The notes under the pieces were generated by a model. That model did not search any database. It was not told the origin of the DNA and saw only the letters and a list, made by a program, of their open reading frames with translations. A stretch of 64,000 nucleotides of DNA from Pedobacter sp. SYP-B3415. GTDB taxonomy: Bacteria; Bacteroidota; Bacteroidia; Sphingobacteriales; Sphingobacteriaceae. The stretch is taken from contig NZ_RXNQ01000031.1 in assembly GCF_004138205.1 (NCBI RefSeq), positions 1-64,000 on the forward strand. The letters are read 5' to 3'. Both the position numbers and the translations under genes were made by a program. Below are positions 8,230 to 17,976 of the stretch, in pieces; the stretch's first letter is position 1; every line of letters starts with the position of its first letter.

Positions 8230-9564
8230 ATGAGAAAAAATCTATTCTTACTTCTCTTTATTGCTGTAGGTCTTGCAGCCTGTAAAAAGGATCGGACCGG
8301 TGACGTGCGACCTGTTAAACTGAACTTAAAACTACAGGTTGAAGCAAGTGCCGCTGCTTATGGCTTTGACCTTTCAAAATCTAAGGTAACGGTACAGAAT
8401 GTTGAGAACGGGCAATCATTTGAAGCTGCCGCAGATGCCAACGGTAATGTGGTTCTGAACGACATCATGCCGGGTGCATACGATGTGCAGGCAACCCTGA
8501 CCGTCGCCGCAGCTGCCTATACACAGGCTACCGGAATTACCACCGATGCGGACATTGTATACAATGCCAGCGCAAAGTCGCAGCCGCTTATCAATCTGGA
8601 AAACAGCCTTTCACTTGAGCTGAAAACCGGGAGAATTGGCGACTGGTTAATGAAACAAATCTATTATGCCGGTTCAAACGCGCGTGACGGTGCCACCTTT
8701 CGCGATTGTTTCGTAGAGATCTACAACAATTCAAACACCGTTTTGTATGCTGACAGCCTTTGTTTTGGTCAGGCTCATGGTATCCCGACCAGGAAAACTG
8801 CTATCGACTTTACGAGATCATACATTCTGCCAAGCGGCCAGTTTGACTGGAGCAAATCTGTAGGTATGAACAATACCAAAGCAAACACCGATTATATCTA
8901 CGCAAGCTCAATGTTCATGATTCCGGGAACGGGCAAACAGCATCCTGTTCAGCCTGGTGCCAGCCTTATCATTGCAGCAACAGCCCTAAATCACAAGGGG
9001 GCCTACATTGGCGCTACAGGCACACAAATCACGGTAAGAGATCCCGAATTAACCGTTGATCTGAGCGGTGCTGATTTTGAAGTGTATGTAGGCGATCAAC
9101 CGGGTGTGAATCCATTGAATTCAGACATTAACAATCCGAATGTTCCAAATTTAACCGTAATCTTACGTGGCGACCGTGACCTGATCTTTGATGCAACAGG
9201 CCGCGATTCTTATTTCCTTGCGAAAGCGCCTCAGAACATTGCTACATTTGGAAAATTTGCTACACCTGATATCACCAGTGTAACTGCAGACACCAAGCTA
9301 TATCTTCAGATTCCGCATGCTGTTGTCCTTGATGCAGTAGAGGTTCAGCCCCCGCTTGCTAACAACCAGTTTCCGCAACGTTTACAGGCTAATCTTGATG
9401 CCGGATTTACGTTTGTATCAAAAGGACAGTACTCATCACAGTCGCTGATTCGCAAAACGGCAAAAACAATAAACGGCCGCCGCGTACTGCAGGATACGAA
9501 TAACTCGAAAAATGACTTTACAGAATTAGACAAAGCCGACCCGTCAAAAAACGCATTTAAGTAA
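8230..9564 (+). CDS. DUF4876-family surface lipoprotein
   Basis: A 444-residue protein with a lipoprotein signal peptide; the lipobox is VGLAAC with Cys at residue 18. After it comes an Ig-like/transthyretin-like segment (about 30-120: SKVTVQNVENGQSFEA, GAYDVQATLTV), then a larger beta-rich domain that begins WLMKQIYYAGSNARDG. This arrangement matches the DUF4876 family, which is found next to TonB receptors in Bacteroidota. A function as ligand-binding partner of the receptor is inferred from position only. It lies three bases after the receptor and its stop touches the TTG start of the next gene. Confidence 0.8.
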   Translation: MRKNLFLLLFIAVGLAACKKDRTGDVRPVKLNLKLQVEASAAAYGFDLSKSKVTVQNVENGQSFEAAADANGNVVLNDIMPGAYDVQATLTVAAAAYTQATGITTDADIVYNASAKSQPLINLENSLSLELKTGRIGDWLMKQIYYAGSNARDGATFRDCFVEIYNNSNTVLYADSLCFGQAHGIPTRKTAIDFTRSYILPSGQFDWSKSVGMNNTKANTDYIYASSMFMIPGTGKQHPVQPGASLIIAATALNHKGAYIGATGTQITVRDPELTVDLSGADFEVYVGDQPGVNPLNSDINNPNVPNLTVILRGDRDLIFDATGRDSYFLAKAPQNIATFGKFATPDITSVTADTKLYLQIPHAVVLDAVEVQPPLANNQFPQRLQANLDAGFTFVSKGQYSSQSLIRKTAKTINGRRVLQDTNNSKNDFTELDKADPSKNAFK

Positions 9565-11097
9565 TTGAAATTTCTTTATATCATCTTGTTATTGATCCTG
9601 TCGGCCGGTGGTTTTGCACAAACCCCGGCTGACAGTATTTATCTGAATCCGCTGGCTTTGCGTCAGTACGGGTACCAGACATCAAATATTGCCGGACTGG
9701 CTAATTTCCGGGATACCTCAACAGCTACGATCGATGTGGGCTATGGCCTTACGCAGGGTTCTTTCAGAAAGGCACAGCAGCCGTTTCGTGACCAGCAGGC
9801 GCTGCTCGGTATTCAGGGAATTAACACGTTTAAGCGGTTTCGAACATTTGGAAAAATCCGCCTTACGCGAAGTTATCAGGATAGCCTTGCCTGGAGTGCG
9901 AAAGGCACCGAAGATTTTGAGCAGCCATACTATTATGGATCAATCAAACCCGGACCTTTTGAGCGTACCGCATATCATTTATCCGGTATGCTTCTGTATG
10001 CATTGGTTCCGGGAAAACTGAATATCGGCTCTGGTATTGACTATGATTTCAAAACTTCGACCAGATCGGTTGATCCGCGTCCGGAGGTAAACGCATTTTC
10101 GCTTAAATTACGCCCGCAGCTTAGTTATCAGCTGGGTAACAGTGTACTTTACGCGGGCGCAATCTGGGGTTACGGCGATGAACAGAACATTCTTACGTTC
10201 AAAAGTATTACCTATCGCGGAAGCGCTGCCTATCCCGACAGGGTCAATTACCTGATGCAGGGCTATGGCCTCATTGCCATCCGCCAGGGGAACCAGGATT
10301 TCCGCCGAAGGCTGCGCAACACCGGCGCCGAAGCAGGTTACATTTTTACAGGTGCACATTTGTCTTTAATGGGTTCACTATGCTATGAACAGCGGGCCGA
10401 AACCAATATGATCAGACTTGAGCGGTCAACAGCTACGGCAGATATCGGTCGCTTCGACATGGACAAAATTGACGCCCGGCTTATCATGACGCACACCGGC
10501 GGGCGGTTAAACCATCAGTTGGAGGTTACTGCCATTGCCGAGAATGGACAGGATTTCAACATTACAAAAGGCGGGTCAAACTATTACTATGACAGAACGC
10601 AGGCTGCCCTGAATTATTCGGTGCAGATGCAGGGAACGGCAATGTTTGTTCCTGATTTCGGATTATCATTTGCCTACCTTGCAACCGCGCATGAAGACAT
10701 CGTCAGTTCCCATCTGGTCGATTATACCAGGCTTGAGGCGGGCATCCGGGCCGGCGTACTTGGTCGGCTCAAACGCGGGGAAAGACTTCGGGCGGATCTG
10801 GGCGGACGCTTCGGCTGGTCCCCCGATAACAGTATGAGCGTTCCGGGTTCCCAGGAAACAGCTTTTAGCCGCGGTGTAGTTTATCCTGACTTTGCCTATG
10901 CCACCAGCGGCAACTTCTCTGTTGATTTCGGACTTCAAATTGTTACCGGCCGCATCGTTCCCGGACTGCGTACCGGTTTTTCATTCAACGGATCTTATCT
11001 TTCGAAATGGAAGCAGACATACAAGCCACTTAATGCGGCAACCAACCCTGGCAAAGACCGTTTTTTCAGCAATTTCAGTATAAATCTGTATTTTTAA
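9565..11097 (+). CDS. DUF6850-family outer-membrane beta-barrel protein
   Basis: A 510-residue protein with a signal peptide (MKFLYIILLLILSAGGFAQ) and then amphipathic beta strands with frequent Tyr, Arg and Gly up to a C-terminal Phe (NFSINLYF). It is predicted to be an outer-membrane barrel. The family is the one usually called DUF6850, found with DUF4876 proteins. The start is TTG at 9565, directly after the stop of the previous gene, and gives an ideal signal peptide. It is probably a second membrane component of the same uptake or export complex. No enzymatic motif is visible. Confidence 0.75.
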   Translation: MKFLYIILLLILSAGGFAQTPADSIYLNPLALRQYGYQTSNIAGLANFRDTSTATIDVGYGLTQGSFRKAQQPFRDQQALLGIQGINTFKRFRTFGKIRLTRSYQDSLAWSAKGTEDFEQPYYYGSIKPGPFERTAYHLSGMLLYALVPGKLNIGSGIDYDFKTSTRSVDPRPEVNAFSLKLRPQLSYQLGNSVLYAGAIWGYGDEQNILTFKSITYRGSAAYPDRVNYLMQGYGLIAIRQGNQDFRRRLRNTGAEAGYIFTGAHLSLMGSLCYEQRAETNMIRLERSTATADIGRFDMDKIDARLIMTHTGGRLNHQLEVTAIAENGQDFNITKGGSNYYYDRTQAALNYSVQMQGTAMFVPDFGLSFAYLATAHEDIVSSHLVDYTRLEAGIRAGVLGRLKRGERLRADLGGRFGWSPDNSMSVPGSQETAFSRGVVYPDFAYATSGNFSVDFGLQIVTGRIVPGLRTGFSFNGSYLSKWKQTYKPLNAATNPGKDRFFSNFSINLYF

Positions 11098-11100
11098 GCC

Positions 11101-12240
11101 ATGAAAAGGGTTTTTGCCGCTTTACTGCTCTCATTCTCCGTCCTTGCATTTATTTCTTTTCGCGGCAGTGAACACCGCGATGATGATCCGATCCCGGTCG
11201 ATTCGCTGCGTAAGCTGTATTCTGGTCCGTCGAAGTTCTGGCCCAAAGCCAACGTAGACCCTGGTGTAAAGTTTGAAGAGCTCGCTCCCCTCCTGCCTTC
11301 GCCGGTCAGCCTGAAGATTGATTCGATCGTAAAAATTGTCGAACTGGGCAAGACCCTCTTTTTTGATCCGCGCCTTTCAGGATCAAACCAGATCTCCTGC
11401 TCAAGCTGTCATGTGCCCGACCTGAACTGGGCAGACGGCCGCCAGGTTTCTGTAGGTCATGACCACCAACCGAATAAACGTAATGCGCCATCTTTAGAAA
11501 ACGTGTGGTATGCAGACAGGCTGTTCTGGGATGGCCGTGCGGGTGCCCTTGAAGATCAGGCCGAAAGTCCGATCGCGGCACATAACGAGATGCATCAGGA
11601 TGTAAAGGAGCTTGCTAAGAAGATTGGAAAAATAAAAGGTTATCAACCCTATTTCCAGGCAGCCTTTGGTTCAGCGAAGATTACGAATAAACGCATTTTT
11701 GAAAGCCTCGCGCTTTTCCAGCGGACGATTGTAAGCCGCCGTACCGATTTCGACCGGTTTATTACCGGCACAAAAAATGCGCTGACCGATGAACAGGTTG
11801 TTGGCTTACACCTTTTCCGTACCAAAGCCCGCTGTATCAATTGCCACAATGGTCCGATGTTTACTGATAAACAGTTCCACAACCTCGGACTTACCTATTA
11901 TGGCCGCAAGTATGAGGACCTCGGACTTTACGACATCACCAAAAAAGCGGAAGATGTTGGCCGGTTCAAAACGCCGGGACTGCGTAACGTGATGCGTACC
12001 GCCCCGTGGTTCCATAATGGTTTATTTCCAAACATGGACGGCGTGCTGAACATGTACAATATCGGTATGCCTGTGCAGCGGGTGCGCCCTGAGCAGGAAA
12101 ACGATCCGCTCCTTCCTAAGAATGACAAACTGCTTCGCGGCCTGCGTCTAAGCAACAGCGAGAAAAATGCAATCGTTGCTTTCCTTAGCTCGCTCAATTC
12201 GATCCCGGTCGTGGTGCGCATGGAGAAGTTGCCGAAATAG
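11101..12240 (+). CDS. Di-haem cytochrome c peroxidase family protein
   Basis: A 379-residue periplasmic protein with an N-terminal signal segment (residues 1-20) and two c-type haem sites, CSSCH at 100-104 and CINCH at 245-249. This is the layout of bacterial di-haem cytochrome c peroxidase and the related MauG/MbnH enzymes. Other family motifs are GKTLFFDPRLSGSNQISC (before the first haem) and FKTPGLRNV. These proteins reduce peroxide or oxidise a protein or peptide substrate. It begins three bases after the DUF6850 gene and ends the operon. The company of a TonB receptor suggests processing of an imported compound, perhaps a metal or metallophore; this is inference. Confidence 0.9.
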   Translation: MKRVFAALLLSFSVLAFISFRGSEHRDDDPIPVDSLRKLYSGPSKFWPKANVDPGVKFEELAPLLPSPVSLKIDSIVKIVELGKTLFFDPRLSGSNQISCSSCHVPDLNWADGRQVSVGHDHQPNKRNAPSLENVWYADRLFWDGRAGALEDQAESPIAAHNEMHQDVKELAKKIGKIKGYQPYFQAAFGSAKITNKRIFESLALFQRTIVSRRTDFDRFITGTKNALTDEQVVGLHLFRTKARCINCHNGPMFTDKQFHNLGLTYYGRKYEDLGLYDITKKAEDVGRFKTPGLRNVMRTAPWFHNGLFPNMDGVLNMYNIGMPVQRVRPEQENDPLLPKNDKLLRGLRLSNSEKNAIVAFLSSLNSIPVVVRMEKLPK

Positions 12241-12724
12241 TCTGAGGATTCCCACCACGGGTCATTAAGTCTGGGCACAGAACCCTTTCAGCCGCCGGGG
12301 CCGCTGCCCATGCCCCACGCCGTCATCCCCAAGCGCGTTTACGCAATCCCTTTCCTCCGGAATCGCAACGGCGAGGGATCTCCTGCGACGAATCAGTACC
12401 GGCCGTTTTTCTGATATCTTCTCAAGACAAGTAATACTATCACAAAAGATTATGCAACTGGTGGCGCACAATCACAAGCTAAAGCGATCGAAAAGCGGGA
12501 TCCCTCCGCGCTCCGCTGGCGTTCGGGATGACGACGGGGGAGCGCAGAACCCCGCAATGCGAGTAAAGAAAAAAGAACCAAGATGAAAGACCACGGCGCC
12601 TAACCCCTCAAACGCCCTAACCGGCTGGGGAATTCTGCTGTCTCAGGACTCATATCTCACATCTCATATCTGGCAATGGCCCCCATCTAACTACTATGTA
12701 CTTACTACGAACTACTAATTAAAC
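12241..12724. other. 484-base intergenic region with interspersed-repeat fragments
   Basis: No gene is seen. The stretch holds pieces of the form GCGGGATCCCTCCGCGCTC...GGGATGACGACGGGG near 12497-12540, and a related inverted piece near 12322-12390 (GCCGTCATCCCC and GAGGGATCTCCTGCGACG). They look like fragments of a dispersed palindromic repeat. A run of short TACTA-like words follows at 12690-12720. The region separates two convergent genes, so a bidirectional end of transcription is expected, but no clear terminator stands out. Confidence 0.5.
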
Positions 12725-13495
12725 CTACTTCCTCGCCGCCATCTGCACCATTTTATGCGCCAGGTCTTTGCCAAGAAAACGGTCGATAATGCCATGCACC
12801 ACATAAAGAATCGGTGTCATGAGAATAGCAATGACAAACTTATAGGTATAGTTTACCAACCCGATCGCCGCCACCATCTTCCAGGTGTAGTCATACTGCG
12901 GGTTTAAATAAAAAGCGATAAAAATAACGACGAAACTGTCTATGAGCTGCGATACCAGTGTAGACCCGGTGGCGCGCAGCCACAGCGCTCTTTCGCCCGT
13001 TAGCCGTTTAATCCGGTGAAAGATCAGTACATCGGCGAACTGCCCAACCAGAAAAGCAACAATCGACCCCACAATGATCCACATTCCCTGGCCGAAAATG
13101 CCCGCAAATGCCCTGTTCATGTCGACTGCCTTTCCGTCTATCTGCTGGTTCACCCAGAAATCTGCGGGGGCCAGTTTCATCGCACCACCGACCACAAAAA
13201 ACGCATAGGCGATCAGGATCGATGTAAGGACAGAGAGATACCGCACCTGCTTTACGCCAAAGTACTCGTTGATGATATCGGTCATGATAAAAATAACGGG
13301 CCAGGTGAGTACACCTGCCGACATGACAAATGAGAGGTTTTTTACGCCGAAGAGGTTCAGATCAAATTTTTCAAAACCCAGAGTCTCCTCGACAGAAAAC
13401 AGTTTTACGCCTATAAACTCAGAAAGAATGGCGTTGGCAACCAGGATGCCGCCAAGGATGAGGAGCAGCCTGCTCTCTTTGGTTTTAAATGTCAT
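12725..13495 (-). CDS. Queuosine precursor transporter (YhhQ family)
   Basis: A 256-residue inner-membrane protein with about six transmembrane helices. The family pattern of the YhhQ/VUT transporters is seen in LSEFIGVKLF near the start, WPVIFIMTDIINEYFG (about residues 65-80, with the conserved DIINE) and GSTLVSQLIDSFVVIFIAF (about 177-195). YhhQ proteins take up preQ0/preQ1, precursors of the modified base queuosine in tRNA. The length is somewhat above the E. coli protein (221). It stands alone, divergent from the transaminase gene. The family is certain and the exact substrate likely. Confidence 0.88.
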   Translation of the reverse strand: MTFKTKESRLLLILGGILVANAILSEFIGVKLFSVEETLGFEKFDLNLFGVKNLSFVMSAGVLTWPVIFIMTDIINEYFGVKQVRYLSVLTSILIAYAFFVVGGAMKLAPADFWVNQQIDGKAVDMNRAFAGIFGQGMWIIVGSIVAFLVGQFADVLIFHRIKRLTGERALWLRATGSTLVSQLIDSFVVIFIAFYLNPQYDYTWKMVAAIGLVNYTYKFVIAILMTPILYVVHGIIDRFLGKDLAHKMVQMAARK

Positions 13496-13618
13496 AGCTA
13501 TGAATGGTTAGTAAAAATAAGAAACAAATCGGGAAAAATCAGTACCCGCTGTCTGGTTGTCGGCATGTCCGGAGCGTGGTTTTGTCAATGCGTTCAGAAA
13601 GTAGTACATTCGTTTTTC

Positions 13619-14782
13619 ATGATCACACTCAAATCGAAGCTTCCTCAGGTTGGCACTACCGTATTTACCGTCATGTCACAACTGGCAATGGAACACGGTG
13701 CAATTAACCTTTCGCAAGGCTTTCCCGATTACGATGCAGACCCCGAGCTGTTCAGACTGACGGAACGTGCCATGCGTTCGGGTCACAATCAGTATGCACC
13801 CATGCCCGGACTGATGAGCCTGCGTGAGCGCCTTGCCGCAAAAACTGAGCAGCTGTATGGAGCAAAGTATCATCCCGAAAGCGAAATGACTATTACCGCG
13901 GGCGGTACACAGGCTATTTTTACCGCACTTGCCACGGTCATCGCGCCCGGAGACGAAGTGATCATTTTTGAACCTGCGTATGACTGTTACGCGCCGACTG
14001 TAAAACTGTTTGGCGGACTGGTCAAACCGTACCAGATGCAGGCACCCGATTTCAGCATAGACTGGAGCATGGTGAAAAAACTTTTCAGTGCGCAAACCCG
14101 CATGATCATCATCAATACGCCGCAAAACCCGAGCGGCAAAATTTTCTCTGATGAGGACATGCAGGAGCTGGTTAAACTAATCAGAGACACAGACATCCTG
14201 ATTATAAGCGATGAGGTGTACGAACATCTTGTTTATGATGGCAAACCTCACCTGAGCGTATGCACGTATCCGGAATTGCGTGAACGCAGTTTTGTTATTT
14301 ACTCTTTTGGAAAACTGTTGCACGCCACCGGATGGAAGATTGGTTATTGCCTTGCCCCCGCGCATCTCATGGCCGAGTTCAGAAAAATACACCAGTTTAA
14401 CGTTTTCAGCGTTAATACACCAATGCAATATGCTATAGACGAATACCTGAAAGAGCCTGGCCACTACCTGTCTCTGGCCGGTTTCTTCCAGGAAAAACGC
14501 GATATGTTCAGGAACCTGCTTCAGCAGACAGCTTTTACGCTGCTTCCCTGCGCAGGATCTTATTTTCAATGCGTATCTTACGAAAACATCAGCACTGACA
14601 ACGATACAGACATGGCCATGCAGCTTGTCAGGGAATCCGGCGTAGCCGCAATACCCGTCTCTGCATTTTATACGGGCAAAAACGATCAGCATCTGCTTCG
14701 TTTTTGTTTCGCCAAACGAACTGAGACCCTGGAAAAGGCTGTTGACCAGCTTATTAAATACACAAACACCAAAGCTGTATGA
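13619..14782 (+). CDS. Methionine/glutamine-type aminotransferase, class I/II
   Basis: A PLP-dependent aminotransferase of about 387 residues. The start is placed at ATG 13619 because MITLKSKLPQVGTTVFTVMS begins as the family does and a -7-like element lies just before it; an upstream ATG (13565) in the same frame is less likely. Visible motifs are INLSQGFPDYD, AGGTQAIF, NTPQNPSGK, and the PLP-lysine region SFGKLLHATGWKIGY. This matches the YbdL/KAT-type transaminases that act on methionine, glutamine or kynurenine. It overlaps the omega-amidase start, and the pair fits the glutamine transaminase-omega-amidase route, used in methionine salvage to make methionine from its keto acid. Confidence 0.88.
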   Translation: MITLKSKLPQVGTTVFTVMSQLAMEHGAINLSQGFPDYDADPELFRLTERAMRSGHNQYAPMPGLMSLRERLAAKTEQLYGAKYHPESEMTITAGGTQAIFTALATVIAPGDEVIIFEPAYDCYAPTVKLFGGLVKPYQMQAPDFSIDWSMVKKLFSAQTRMIIINTPQNPSGKIFSDEDMQELVKLIRDTDILIISDEVYEHLVYDGKPHLSVCTYPELRERSFVIYSFGKLLHATGWKIGYCLAPAHLMAEFRKIHQFNVFSVNTPMQYAIDEYLKEPGHYLSLAGFFQEKRDMFRNLLQQTAFTLLPCAGSYFQCVSYENISTDNDTDMAMQLVRESGVAAIPVSAFYTGKNDQHLLRFCFAKRTETLEKAVDQLIKYTNTKAV

Positions 14783-15588
14783 TGGAAAATCCCGACTACC
14801 AGAACATTCCCAACTTAAAAGTCACCATTTACCAGGCTTATCTGTTCTGGGAAAATACGGATAAGAATCTGCAGAATATCGGTCTGCGACTCAATATGGG
14901 TATTAAGGAAAAAACTGATCTCATTATTCTGCCGGAAATGTTCAATACCGGTTTCAGCATGAACGCGGCGCAGCTGGCCGAGCCGATGGACGGAAAAACC
15001 GTCAGCTGGATGCGCGAAACAGCAGCAAAATACGATTGTGTGGTTACGGGAAGCCTCATCATTGAAGAAAATAAACATTATTATAACCGCATGGTATGGA
15101 TGCGGCCCGACGGAACGTATGCCCATTACGATAAGCGGCATCTTTTTGCCATGGGCGATGAACACCAGCATTATACAGCCGGTAAGGAAAAGGTGATCGT
15201 GGCGCTGAAGGGCTGGCAGATCAGGCTGGCCATCTGTTACGACCTGCGCTTTCCGGCCTGGAACCAGAACGTCGATGGCGAATACGATATCTTATTGCTC
15301 GTTGCAAACTGGCCCGACCGCCGATCCATGCACTGGCGCTCGTTAATCCAGGCCCGCGCGATCGAAAACCAGAGTTATGTAATCGGTGTAAACCGGGTGG
15401 GCCATGATGGCAACCAGGTGTATCACAGCGGTCATTCCATGTGCATTGACGCATACGGAAATACGGTTTACTATAAACCGGAAGATGAAGACATGTATAC
15501 GCTGACCCTTAATTATGAGGAAATGATCAAAATACGCAGGCAGTTTCCTTTTCTGGCAGATGCCGATCGTTTTGAGATTATTGATTAG
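14779..15588 (+). CDS. Omega-amidase (nitrilase superfamily, YafV-like)
   Basis: A 269-residue carbon-nitrogen hydrolase. The catalytic Glu, Lys and Cys of the nitrilase fold are visible in LILPEMFNTGFSM, AHYDKRHLFAMG and LAICYDLRFPAW. Omega-amidases hydrolyse alpha-ketoglutaramate or succinamate, and so drive glutamine transamination forward. The start overlaps the stop of the aminotransferase in the sequence ATGATG, so the two are translationally coupled, and their functions agree. The 3' end overlaps the convergent GAF-domain gene by 11 bases. The start could be the first or the second ATG (14779 or 14782). Confidence 0.88.
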   Translation: MMENPDYQNIPNLKVTIYQAYLFWENTDKNLQNIGLRLNMGIKEKTDLIILPEMFNTGFSMNAAQLAEPMDGKTVSWMRETAAKYDCVVTGSLIIEENKHYYNRMVWMRPDGTYAHYDKRHLFAMGDEHQHYTAGKEKVIVALKGWQIRLAICYDLRFPAWNQNVDGEYDILLLVANWPDRRSMHWRSLIQARAIENQSYVIGVNRVGHDGNQVYHSGHSMCIDAYGNTVYYKPEDEDMYTLTLNYEEMIKIRRQFPFLADADRFEIID

Positions 15589-17959
15589 AGCCAGAATCTT
15601 CCTCTACAAGCACCCTGACACGCAGCGCTTTAAGTCCGTCAACACCCTGCAGTTCTTCAAGATCAAGCTGTTCAACTTCATCGGCAAGCAGGCCTTCATA
15701 ATGAAGCGTGCGTATGTAATTCAGATACTCCCTGGCATCAGATTCATTGAAATATACAAGTGCAAGTGTACCTGGCTGGGTAAGCCGTTCGTTAGTATGC
15801 CTGATGTGGACTTTGTCTATCCGTTTTTTAACAACATGATACCTGATGTTATAACTCCCTTCTACATCAAACCGTTGTTCTTCCTGCCTGAAACTGATGT
15901 CTATCGGGTTCTCATAGATAAATATAAGCTGGGTTGTGCGCAGCGGCGTTGGCAGGTACGGCAAAAGCTTGTGCGTACCCTGTGCAATACGTGCCATTGC
16001 CCGAAGCTGTTTTAGCCGGTATATCCCGGGGAACGACTGTTCAAAGTTCCGGTCAGGCGCGATAGACTGGCCAAGGTAGATATCAAATTCATAACCATCT
16101 GTACGGAACTTCTCAAAGTAACCGGGAAACACCTCGTTCAGCTCCTTCTGCAGATCAATCAGTTTACTACCAATCAGCTGATTAACGGTCTGCATGCTTT
16201 TTTCCAGCCGCTGCCGGTGCTCAAACACCCTGCCCCGTTGCGGATGTGTAGACTCGAAATATGCATCGACAACATGATGCAGCTGCGGGTATGTGTCGCG
16301 CAGCTGGCGTAAAAAGGGCAGCATCTGCAGCCGCAGGTAGTCATCAAGTTTGAGCACCACACGGTCTGATATCTCTGACAATTCATCGCGGAGCCAATCG
16401 TCAAAGTTGACCATAACATCGTCCTTAAACGCTTCCGGCACCTGCCCTTTAATGTCTTTAAGGGTATCACCAAGCAACCTGAAGTGTTCGAAGAGATCCT
16501 TACGGATCGCATCATTTCGCTCTATCGTTGAATTCCGGATATCAATTGCGCCGTAAAAGGGATACACATCCTGGAAGCCGACCTGTTCAATAACGGGTTT
16601 GGCCGTGCCGTTATACATTTCATTCAGGTAATTGTAGGCGGCTTCGTTAAAACGCCACCTTACAGACTCCTGGATCGGTGTAAACTGGTCTGTAATCACG
16701 GCTGACACCTCGGTATCGAAGTCAAGGATGATGTTTTGAAGCAACTGCGCAAGCAGGTCTGACGCATGAGCCATTGTAGGCAGCAGGGCCGCCGTGAATA
16801 CCGCAGGCTCCCTGCTGTATAATTCCACACAGCCGACAAAGCGGTTGCTGTAATAAAAAGGAAACAGCGCATATGAACGGATTCTGCCCACGCCCGCCAG
16901 CAGGGTCAGGACCGGACTGTCTGCCTGCTGTTTCTCAGAAATATCCAGAAAGATCAGCCTGCGCGGGTTGGCAATGTATTCCGTTACGAACTGCTCATAA
17001 ACCGATTGTTTTTCTGTTTCATCGCCGACCAGGTCATAAATCACGCTATGCAGACCAAAATTATTGCGCAGCAGCGGCTTCCCGTTAATGTTAAAGAACG
17101 GAAGCAGATTGAAGCGTATCCGGTTGCTTCCGAACAAGGTCTGGAGGGCTGCTTCCAGGTGGTTTTTGTTGCTTGAAGTATCACAATCATTATGTGATAT
17201 AATCATGTTTTTCACCGCATCCAAGGCGTATTCGGCGGTCACATCCTTTAGCGTGATCGCACAAAAGCCCTCAAACCTGAATTTATCAAGCGGGAAACGC
17301 TCGCGCGCCATAGCGAGTGCATCGACATCGCCACGCATAAATTCCTCGATCAGGTCCAGACCCGGCTGCGCAAGTGTTTCATCGGTATAAACATCGACAA
17401 ACCGCCAGTCAATACTAAGCCGGTAATAGGTTTCGAGCCCGGTTTTGCTGTCAATGATGCGGTGAACCATGCTGCTGTACATGCCGGTTTTGACGTTGAA
17501 CAGCCGTTCGGCAATAACGCCGTACAGGCTCATCATCTTCTTTTCTTCGGCTTTGTTCTGGTTCATGAGCGAAAAATTGCCGCCCGTTTGCGCTATGGCA
17601 TCAATCGTTTCATAAAAGGCGTTGGTGCCATAAAAGAATTCTGCCTCGCCGGGTGCCGAGAGCGCCCACAACTGAGTCTCCTCATCTGTAAGTAAGGGCG
17701 AAAGTGCGGTGTAGATCACATCCAGTACATCTGTATAAGATGCAGCCTGCTCAATGGAAAGCGTTTTCTCAAGCTCCGGATATTCAGCCAGCTTGGCCAG
17801 CGCGTACCGGTAAAAGTTAGATTTTGGATGAGGAACGCCGGCCACCTTCTGTTTGAGGTGTCTGACAAAGGGGGCAAAACTTAGGTTTGACTGGATGGCG
17901 CAGTAAGGTGCCTGATCCTCGTAAATAAATTTGCGCAAACTTAAGATCTTATTTTGCAT
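15578..17959 (-). CDS. GAF-domain protein, last gene of the polyphosphate-signalling operon
   Basis: A large 793-residue soluble protein without signal peptide or membrane segments. A GAF-like ligand-binding domain seems to lie in the middle (about residues 290-430, with VGRIRSYALFPFYYSNRFVG and VELYSREPAVF), flanked by long mostly helical regions. The C-terminal part (600-780) is charged and helical. No output enzyme motif (kinase, GGDEF, EAL, PP2C) is seen. It starts 17 bases after the phosphatase-barrel gene, as the fifth gene of the minus-strand operon. It may sense a nucleotide or small ligand made by the partners. Annotated relatives are called only GAF-domain proteins. Confidence 0.72.
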   Translation of the reverse strand: MQNKILSLRKFIYEDQAPYCAIQSNLSFAPFVRHLKQKVAGVPHPKSNFYRYALAKLAEYPELEKTLSIEQAASYTDVLDVIYTALSPLLTDEETQLWALSAPGEAEFFYGTNAFYETIDAIAQTGGNFSLMNQNKAEEKKMMSLYGVIAERLFNVKTGMYSSMVHRIIDSKTGLETYYRLSIDWRFVDVYTDETLAQPGLDLIEEFMRGDVDALAMARERFPLDKFRFEGFCAITLKDVTAEYALDAVKNMIISHNDCDTSSNKNHLEAALQTLFGSNRIRFNLLPFFNINGKPLLRNNFGLHSVIYDLVGDETEKQSVYEQFVTEYIANPRRLIFLDISEKQQADSPVLTLLAGVGRIRSYALFPFYYSNRFVGCVELYSREPAVFTAALLPTMAHASDLLAQLLQNIILDFDTEVSAVITDQFTPIQESVRWRFNEAAYNYLNEMYNGTAKPVIEQVGFQDVYPFYGAIDIRNSTIERNDAIRKDLFEHFRLLGDTLKDIKGQVPEAFKDDVMVNFDDWLRDELSEISDRVVLKLDDYLRLQMLPFLRQLRDTYPQLHHVVDAYFESTHPQRGRVFEHRQRLEKSMQTVNQLIGSKLIDLQKELNEVFPGYFEKFRTDGYEFDIYLGQSIAPDRNFEQSFPGIYRLKQLRAMARIAQGTHKLLPYLPTPLRTTQLIFIYENPIDISFRQEEQRFDVEGSYNIRYHVVKKRIDKVHIRHTNERLTQPGTLALVYFNESDAREYLNYIRTLHYEGLLADEVEQLDLEELQGVDGLKALRVRVLVEEDSGSNQ

Positions 17960-17976
17960 AACGCAGCTGATTCAAA

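Noticed and set aside
5545..12240. SusCD-type polysaccharide utilisation locus
   Set aside because: No SusD-like lipoprotein and no glycoside hydrolase or sensor is next to the TonB receptor.
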